Positions 59,455 through 64,000 of a DNA stretch of 64,000 nucleotides are shown here, piece after piece; within the stretch, counting starts at the first letter, position 1, and each line of letters begins with the position of its first letter. The position numbers and the translations under genes were made by a program. Source of the stretch: Pseudomonas fulva (lineage in GTDB: Bacteria; Pseudomonadota; Gammaproteobacteria; Pseudomonadales; Pseudomonadaceae). Under the pieces are notes generated by a model. That model saw only the letters and a list, made by a program, of their open reading frames with translations. It was not told the DNA's origin and searched no databases. Location of the stretch: assembly GCF_023517795.1 (NCBI RefSeq), contig NZ_CP082928.1, positions 3,038,001-3,102,000 of the forward strand, in the 5' to 3' direction.

Positions 59455-59483
59455 CGCCCGCACCCGTTGCGGGCGTTTTGCTT
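59455..59483 (+). terminator. Terminator after speC
   Basis: CGCCCGCA and TGCGGGCG pair over five bases, followed by TTTTGCTTTC, 20 bases past the speC stop. Confidence 0.85.
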
Positions 59484-59571
59484 TCTGCGCCAGTCGGCAC
59501 GGGTGCCTTGCCAGGGGGAAGTGGGCAGCGCGAGAATGCAGGCAACTCTCCGCGGTATTTAAGGATCCCCG

Positions 59572-62040
59572 ATGCCCGATCCCGTTGCAGCCGGCCTGCG
59601 CCTGGCGCCCGATGCACTCACCCGTCCCTTCTCGCCCACGCAGTTCGCCTTCACCACCACCGATGACCTGGAACCCTTTCGCGGCGTGCTCGGCCAGGAA
59701 CGCGCCGTGCAGGCGCTGCAGTTCGGCGTGGCCATGCCGCGCCCCGGCTACAACGTGTTCGTCATGGGCGAACCGGGCACCGGTCGCTTCTCGTTCGTCA
59801 AACGCTACCTGCAGGCCGAGGGCAAGCGCCTGGAGACCCCGCCGGACCGAGTCTACGTCAACCACTTCGACGAGCCCCGCGAGCCCCGCGCGGTGGAACT
59901 GGCGCCGGGCACGGCCAGCGAGTTCATCGCCGACATCAACGCGCTGATCGACAACCTGCTGGCGACCTTCCCGGCGGTGTTCGAGCACCCGTCCTTCCAG
60001 CAGAAGAAGAGCGCCATCGACCGCGCCTTCAACAAGCGCTACGACCAGGCCCTGGACGTCATCGAAAAGCTGTCGCTGGAGCGCGGCATCGCCCTGTATC
60101 GCGACAGCAGCAACATCGCCTTCACGCCGATGCTCGACGGCAAGGCGCTGGACGAGGCCGAGTTCGCCCAGCTGCCGGAAGCCGACCGCGAGCGCTTCCA
60201 CGCCGACATCGCCGCCCTGGAGGAGCGTCTCAACGAGGAGCTGGCCAGCCTGCCGCAATGGAAGCGCGAATCCAGCAACGCGTTGCGCCAGCTCAACGAG
60301 GAAACCATCACCGTCGCCCTGCAGCCGCTGCTGGCGCCGCTCTCGGAGAAGTACGCCGAGAACGCCGGGGTGTGCGCATACCTGCAGGCCATGCAGGTGG
60401 ACCTGCTGAAGAGCGTGATCGACCTGCTGATCGAGGTGGAAAAGCCCGACGCCCAGACCCGCAAGCTGCTCGAGGAGCTGTATTGCCCGAGCCTGATCGT
60501 CGGCCACCACGTCGATGGTGGCGCGCCGGTGGTGTTCGAGCCCCACCCGACCTACGACAACCTGTTCGGGCGCATCGAGTACAACACCGACCAGGGCGCG
60601 CTCTACACCAGCTATCGCCAGTTGCGCCCGGGTGCGCTGCACCGCGCCAACGGTGGCTTCCTGATCCTCGAGGCGGAGAAATTCCTCAGCGAGCCGTTCG
60701 TGTGGGAGGCGCTCAAGCGCGCCCTGCAGTCGCGCAAGCTGAAGATGGAGTCGCCGCTGGCCGACCTCGGTCGCATCGCCACCGTGACCCTCAATCCGGA
60801 AACCGTGCCGCTGCAGCTCAAGGTGGTGATCATCGGCTCGCGTCAGCTGTACTACGCGCTGCAGGACGCCGATCCGGACTTCCAGGAGATGTTCCGGGTG
60901 CTGGTGGATTTCGACGAGGACATCCCCCTGGCCGACGACAGCCTGGAGCAGTTCGCCCAGCTGATGAAGACCCGCACCACCGAGGAAGGCATGGCGCCGC
61001 TGAGCGCCGCCGCGGTGGCGCGCCTGGCCACCTACAGCGCGCGCCTGGCCGAACACCAGGGGCGCCTGTCGGCACGTATCGGCGACCTGTTCCAGCTGGT
61101 CAGCGAGGCGGACTTCATCCGCAACCTGGCCGGTGAAGCGGTCACCGACGCCGACCACATCGAGCGCGCGCTCAAGGCCAAGGCCACCCGCACCGGGCGC
61201 GTCTCGGCGCGGATCATCGACGACATGCTGGCCGGCATCATCCTGATCGACACCGCCGGGGCGGCCATCGGCAAATGCAACGGCCTGACCGTGCTGGAAG
61301 TCGGCGACTCGGCCTTTGGCGTGCCGGCGCGGATCTCCGCCACCGTCTACCCGGGCGGCTCGGGCATCGTCGACATCGAGCGCGAGGTCAACCTCGGACA
61401 GCCGATCCACTCCAAGGGCGTGATGATCCTCACCGGGTTCCTCGGCAGCCGCTACGCCCAGGAATTCCCCCTGGAGATCTCGGCGAGCATTGCCCTGGAG
61501 CAGTCCTACGGTTACGTGGACGGCGACAGCGCCTCCCTCGGCGAGGTGTGCACGCTGATCTCGGCGCTGTCACGCACACCGCTCAAGCAGTGTTTCGCCA
61601 TCACCGGGTCGATCAACCAGTTCGGCGAGGTGCAGGCGGTCGGCGGGGTCAACGAGAAGATCGAGGGCTTCTTCCGCCTCTGCGAGGCCCGTGGCCTGAC
61701 CGGTGAACAGGGGGCGATCATCCCGCACTCCAACGTCTCCACCCTGATGCTCGACGAGCGTGTGCTGCAGGCCGTGCGCGCCGGGCAGTTCCATATCTAC
61801 GCCGTGCGCCATGTGGACGAGGCGCTGAGCCTGCTGGTCGGCGAGGATGCCGGCACGCCGAACGACAAGGGTCAGTTCCCCACCGGCAGCGTGAACGCAC
61901 GGGTGGTCGAGCGCCTGCGCGAGATCGCCGAAATCGGCATGGGCGAGGAAGACAAGCCCGAGCAGGCCAAGGAAGCGCTCACCGCGGCGCTGCCGGAAAA
62001 GCCCAACAAGCCCCGGGCCAAGAAGCCGACGCCGGAGTAG
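59572..62040 (+). CDS. Lon-like ATP-dependent protease (AsrA type, peptidase S16)
   Basis: An 822-residue protein. The N-terminal AAA-like region has GEPGTGRFSF (66-75) where Walker A would be GxxGxGKT, so the usual Lys is Arg72. A helical insert (about 150-270) follows, then the second half of the AAA region with GALHRANGGFLILEAEKFL. The C-terminal S16 domain keeps the catalytic dyad: Ser653 in DGDSASLGE and Lys696 in GGVNEKIEGFF. Related proteins are AsrA of P. aeruginosa, linked to the heat-shock response and aminoglycosides, and E. coli YcbZ. The tail is Lys/Pro-rich. It follows speC after a terminator. Confidence 0.88.
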   Translation: MPDPVAAGLRLAPDALTRPFSPTQFAFTTTDDLEPFRGVLGQERAVQALQFGVAMPRPGYNVFVMGEPGTGRFSFVKRYLQAEGKRLETPPDRVYVNHFDEPREPRAVELAPGTASEFIADINALIDNLLATFPAVFEHPSFQQKKSAIDRAFNKRYDQALDVIEKLSLERGIALYRDSSNIAFTPMLDGKALDEAEFAQLPEADRERFHADIAALEERLNEELASLPQWKRESSNALRQLNEETITVALQPLLAPLSEKYAENAGVCAYLQAMQVDLLKSVIDLLIEVEKPDAQTRKLLEELYCPSLIVGHHVDGGAPVVFEPHPTYDNLFGRIEYNTDQGALYTSYRQLRPGALHRANGGFLILEAEKFLSEPFVWEALKRALQSRKLKMESPLADLGRIATVTLNPETVPLQLKVVIIGSRQLYYALQDADPDFQEMFRVLVDFDEDIPLADDSLEQFAQLMKTRTTEEGMAPLSAAAVARLATYSARLAEHQGRLSARIGDLFQLVSEADFIRNLAGEAVTDADHIERALKAKATRTGRVSARIIDDMLAGIILIDTAGAAIGKCNGLTVLEVGDSAFGVPARISATVYPGGSGIVDIEREVNLGQPIHSKGVMILTGFLGSRYAQEFPLEISASIALEQSYGYVDGDSASLGEVCTLISALSRTPLKQCFAITGSINQFGEVQAVGGVNEKIEGFFRLCEARGLTGEQGAIIPHSNVSTLMLDERVLQAVRAGQFHIYAVRHVDEALSLLVGEDAGTPNDKGQFPTGSVNARVVERLREIAEIGMGEEDKPEQAKEALTAALPEKPNKPRAKKPTPE

Positions 62041-62221
62041 GGCGCCAGGGCGGGCTGATCATTCACTGATCGGCTCGCCCGCCGCCGTTGGGCCGGCAGC
62101 ATGCAGGGGCTTGCGCACCTGTCATGCACAAGGTTATCCACAGCTTTTGTGTATAAACCTGCCTTTGCCGGCAGGCGCTACGGGTGTAGGCTGCAGGTCT
62201 GTCTCTGCGAGGATCGCCGCC

Positions 62222-62563
62222 ATGTCGCGTAGCCTCTGCCTGACCCGTGATTGTCTTGGCGTGACCACCCGTATCGAATGCACGGTGCTGCCCCTGGCGG
62301 GGGAGCAAGGCTTGTGGACGCTGATCTGCGTTGCCGGCCTGTCTGCCCGGCAACCCTCCGCCGTCAAGGCACAAGGCCCATTCCACGGGCCTCTGGTCGT
62401 CGAGCAGCTGCTCGAGGACATTGCCGAGAGCCTGGCCGGCCAGGGCTACTGCACCTGCCACGAAGCGCCGATCTGGCGCCTGCATGCCCAGGCTCAACTG
62501 CGCCGTTTGAACGCTGCACGCCGCGCGTCGCGGCGCGTATCCCTGTCATTGCCCGATAGTTGA
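62222..62563 (+). CDS. Conserved hypothetical protein
   Basis: A 113-residue soluble protein beginning MSRSLCLTRDCLGVTTRIEC, with two close Cys in GYCTCHEAPIW and an Arg-rich end (RRLNAARRASRRVSLS). I recognise it only as a Pseudomonas conserved hypothetical; no domain stands out. GAGGATC precedes ATG 62222. The upstream open frame to 62111 is unlikely to be coding. Confidence 0.6.
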   Translation: MSRSLCLTRDCLGVTTRIECTVLPLAGEQGLWTLICVAGLSARQPSAVKAQGPFHGPLVVEQLLEDIAESLAGQGYCTCHEAPIWRLHAQAQLRRLNAARRASRRVSLSLPDS

Positions 62564-62753
62564 GCGATCGTCTGCGCCGCGTTCGTGGCGCGACCCGTCG
62601 GTCAGGCTGCGACGCCAGGCCGCAGATCTTATCCACAAGCGCCCGGGCGCCGCCCCTGGCCGGATTCCCTGCAATGCCCGGCGAACCGGCGCGGCTTGCC
62701 TGTGGTCGGACGCTGGGTATACTCGCTCGCCTGTCCATTACCTGTGAGAGTCC

Positions 62754-63242
62754 ATGGAACGCTTTATCGAAAACGCGATGTACGCATCGCGCTGGTTGCT
62801 GGCCCCCATCTATTTCGGTCTGTCGCTGGGGCTGCTGGCACTGGCCCTGAAGTTCTTCCAGGAAATCTTCCATATCCTGCCCAACATCTTCGCCATGGCC
62901 GAGGCGGAGCTGATCCTGGTCCTGCTGTCGCTGGTCGACATGGCGCTGGTCGGTGGCCTGCTGGTGATGGTGATGATGTCCGGCTACGAGAACTTCGTCT
63001 CCCAGCTGGATATCGACGACAACAAGGAAAAGCTCGCCTGGCTCGGCAAGATGGATTCCAGCTCGCTGAAGATGAAGGTAGCGGCCTCCATCGTGGCGAT
63101 TTCCTCGATCCACCTGCTGCGGGTGTTCATGGATGCCCGCAACCATGACCCCGACCACCTGATGTGGTACGTGATCATCCACATGACCTTCGTGGTCTCG
63201 GCCTTCGCCATGGGTTACCTGGACAAGCTGACCAAGCACTGA
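62754..63242 (+). CDS. UPF0114/YqhA family membrane protein
   Basis: A 162-residue inner-membrane protein with four hydrophobic segments, starting [20 protein letters not shown] and including [20 protein letters not shown] and [14 protein letters not shown]. It is the UPF0114 (TIGR00645) family; no function is established. A clear terminator follows. Confidence 0.9.
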   Translation: MERFIENAMYASRWLLAPIYFGLSLGLLALALKFFQEIFHILPNIFAMAEAELILVLLSLVDMALVGGLLVMVMMSGYENFVSQLDIDDNKEKLAWLGKMDSSSLKMKVAASIVAISSIHLLRVFMDARNHDPDHLMWYVIIHMTFVVSAFAMGYLDKLTKH

Positions 63243-63261
63243 TCGTCGCTGTCCAAGGCAG

Positions 63262-63297
63262 ACGCCCGGCCCGCCCAGCGCGCGCCGGGCGTTTTGT
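63262..63297 (+). terminator. Terminator after the UPF0114 gene
   Basis: ACGCCCGGC pairs with GCCGGGCGT, followed by TTTGTTAT, 20 bases past the stop. Confidence 0.82.
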
Positions 63298-63350
63298 TAT
63301 CGACGCGCCGACAATCGTATAGTGGCGCTTCTTGCCTGCGAGGACCTGCC

Positions 63351-63656
63351 ATGACCCTGCCTGAATTGCTGCACGCGGCGCGCGCCGGCGCGGTGAGCGA
63401 GCTCGAACTGATTTCCCTGGAAGGTGGCATCTACCTGCTGCAGATTCTCGGCACCGAGCAACGCGCCTACCTGCGCGACGCTGCGGGACGCAACCTGCAC
63501 CTGCGCTCGGTGGAACACGCCCGTGACCTGCTCGAGGAGTTGCCGGACGTGCCGCTGTTTCTGGTGCATGCCTCGGCCTACGACGAGATGTGCGGATTGC
63601 CGGGCGGCACCCGCGACGCCCTGCGTGTACCGGTCGGCCTGCGCAGCCGCTGGTAA
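63351..63656 (+). CDS. DUF6482-type small protein
   Basis: A 101-residue soluble protein: MTLPELLHAARAGAVSELEL, then ISLEGGIYLLQI, LRSVEHARDLLEELPDVPLF and HASAYDEMCGLP. The pattern fits small Pseudomonas proteins grouped as DUF6482; the function is unknown. GAGGA lies before ATG 63351. Its TAA stop touches the start of the repeat at 63656. Confidence 0.72.
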   Translation: MTLPELLHAARAGAVSELELISLEGGIYLLQILGTEQRAYLRDAAGRNLHLRSVEHARDLLEELPDVPLFLVHASAYDEMCGLPGGTRDALRVPVGLRSRW

Positions 63657-63827
63657 GAACCTGTTCACGATCTGCTGCGCGTCGGCCCTACGGCGTTAAA
63701 AACAGACTCAGAATGCTCATTTACAGCACGTAAACTCGTGTGCGAGCCCAGTCCGCTTCCTCGCCTGTTTTTGTGGGGCCGCCTAGGCCTTGTATGGCTC
63801 TAGCTCGCTAGATCGTGAACAGGTTCT
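63656..63827. repeat. 172-bp MITE-like repeat with perfect 18-bp ends
   Basis: The ends AGAACCTGTTCACGATCT and AGATCGTGAACAGGTTCT are perfect inverted repeats. Inside, AACAGACTCAGAATGCTCAT, GCACGTAAA and CGCCTGTTTT follow the order of the element at 32185-32325 (there inverted). The left end shares the last base of the preceding gene's TAA stop. No flanking direct repeat is seen. Confidence 0.82.
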
Positions 63828-63894
63828 AAGGCACGGGCGGCGGCTGGAACCGTGATAGGCTAGCCGGCCTTTTTCCTGCTAGCGGAGCGGCGAC

Positions 63895-64000
63895 ATGTCC
63901 GAACTCGATCTTTCCACTGACGAAGCGCGCGTCAGCTACGGCATTGGCCGCCAACTGGGCGGCCAGCTGCGTGACAACCCGCCGCCGGGCGTGAGCCTGG
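63895..64000 (+). CDS. fklB: FKBP-type peptidyl-prolyl isomerase, N-terminal part
   Basis: The first 35 codons of a gene that runs off the window: MSELDLSTDEARVSYGIGRQ then LGGQLRDNPPPGVSL. This is the N-terminal dimerisation segment of FklB-type isomerases. GGAG precedes the ATG by 7 bases. The catalytic FKBP domain lies outside the window. Confidence 0.88.
   Translation, partial: MSELDLSTDEARVSYGIGRQLGGQLRDNPPPGVSL

Noticed and set aside
59398..61410. 670-codon frame antisense to the AsrA-like protease gene
   Set aside because: Mirror of a certain gene, with no motifs and no ribosome site.

Overview
The window is a high-GC, gene-dense stretch of a Pseudomonas-type gammaproteobacterial chromosome. 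Nearly every protein reads as a close relative of a Pseudomonas gene, and several blocks keep the gene order I remember from P. aeruginosa: ftnA-uvrA-MFS-ssb, the oprG/zinc locus, nrdR-rib-nusB-thiL-pgpA, kauB...dadR-dadA-ridA-dadX-pauR-cycB, and xpt-rep-GGDEF/EAL-MATE-LysR. I see no prophage, integron, CRISPR array, tRNA or rRNA. The only autonomous mobile element is one IS30-family insertion sequence. The intergenic spaces, however, carry many palindromic repeats.

Layout. 1-2.3 kb: 3' part of katG next to a haem-free ferritin (ftnA). 2.3-7.2 kb: uvrA, a YajR-like MFS carrier and ssb. 7.3-9.7 kb: a VanZ-like membrane protein and two overlapping SDR/epimerase genes. 9.8-14.7 kb: oprG, then a minus-strand zinc-type locus (His-rich DUF2796 protein, ABC ATPase, FtsX-like permease, DUF3299 protein) divergent from a small hypothetical gene, with a Zur-like palindrome between them. 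14.7-16.1 kb: the IS30 element nested in older repeat DNA. 16.1-18.2 kb: cnoX, a methyltransferase and a YbaY lipoprotein. 18.3-25.1 kb: nrdR-ribD, an FMN riboswitch, a type II lumazine synthase, ribE, a RibBA with a decayed RibA half, ribH, nusB, thiL, pgpA. 25.1-31.6 kb: a periplasmic binding protein, a retropepsin-like protease, a CPA1 antiporter and an OpuC/OsmU-type osmoprotectant ABC operon. 31.6-48.4 kb: cupin, kauB, MFS, PLD lipoprotein, MocR regulator, DUF1127, PauB-like oxidase, YkgJ protein, the dadR/dadA/ridA/dadX D-alanine catabolic group, pauR, cytochrome c5, an acetyl-CoA hydrolase/transferase and xpt. 48.5-55.6 kb: UPF0158, rep, GGDEF-EAL protein, MATE pump, LysR regulator. 55.7-64 kb: chemoreceptor with a candidate FliA promoter, speC with a long leader, an AsrA/Lon-like protease, small conserved proteins and the start of fklB.

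Functional links. Riboflavin synthesis is almost complete apart from an active GTP cyclohydrolase II. Polyamine metabolism recurs: speC makes putrescine, while the pauB-like oxidase, kauB and pauR belong to its breakdown. DadX, DadA and RidA form an alanine degradation module.

The most unusual content is intergenic. Two 265-266 bp elements (10662-10926 and 33933-34198) share terminal inverted repeats and nested hairpins in which paired bases change together between copies. One is inserted in the loop of a hairpin behind kauB; the other supplies two bases of the stop codon of the neighbouring gene. Other repeat families also begin within a few bases of stop codons.
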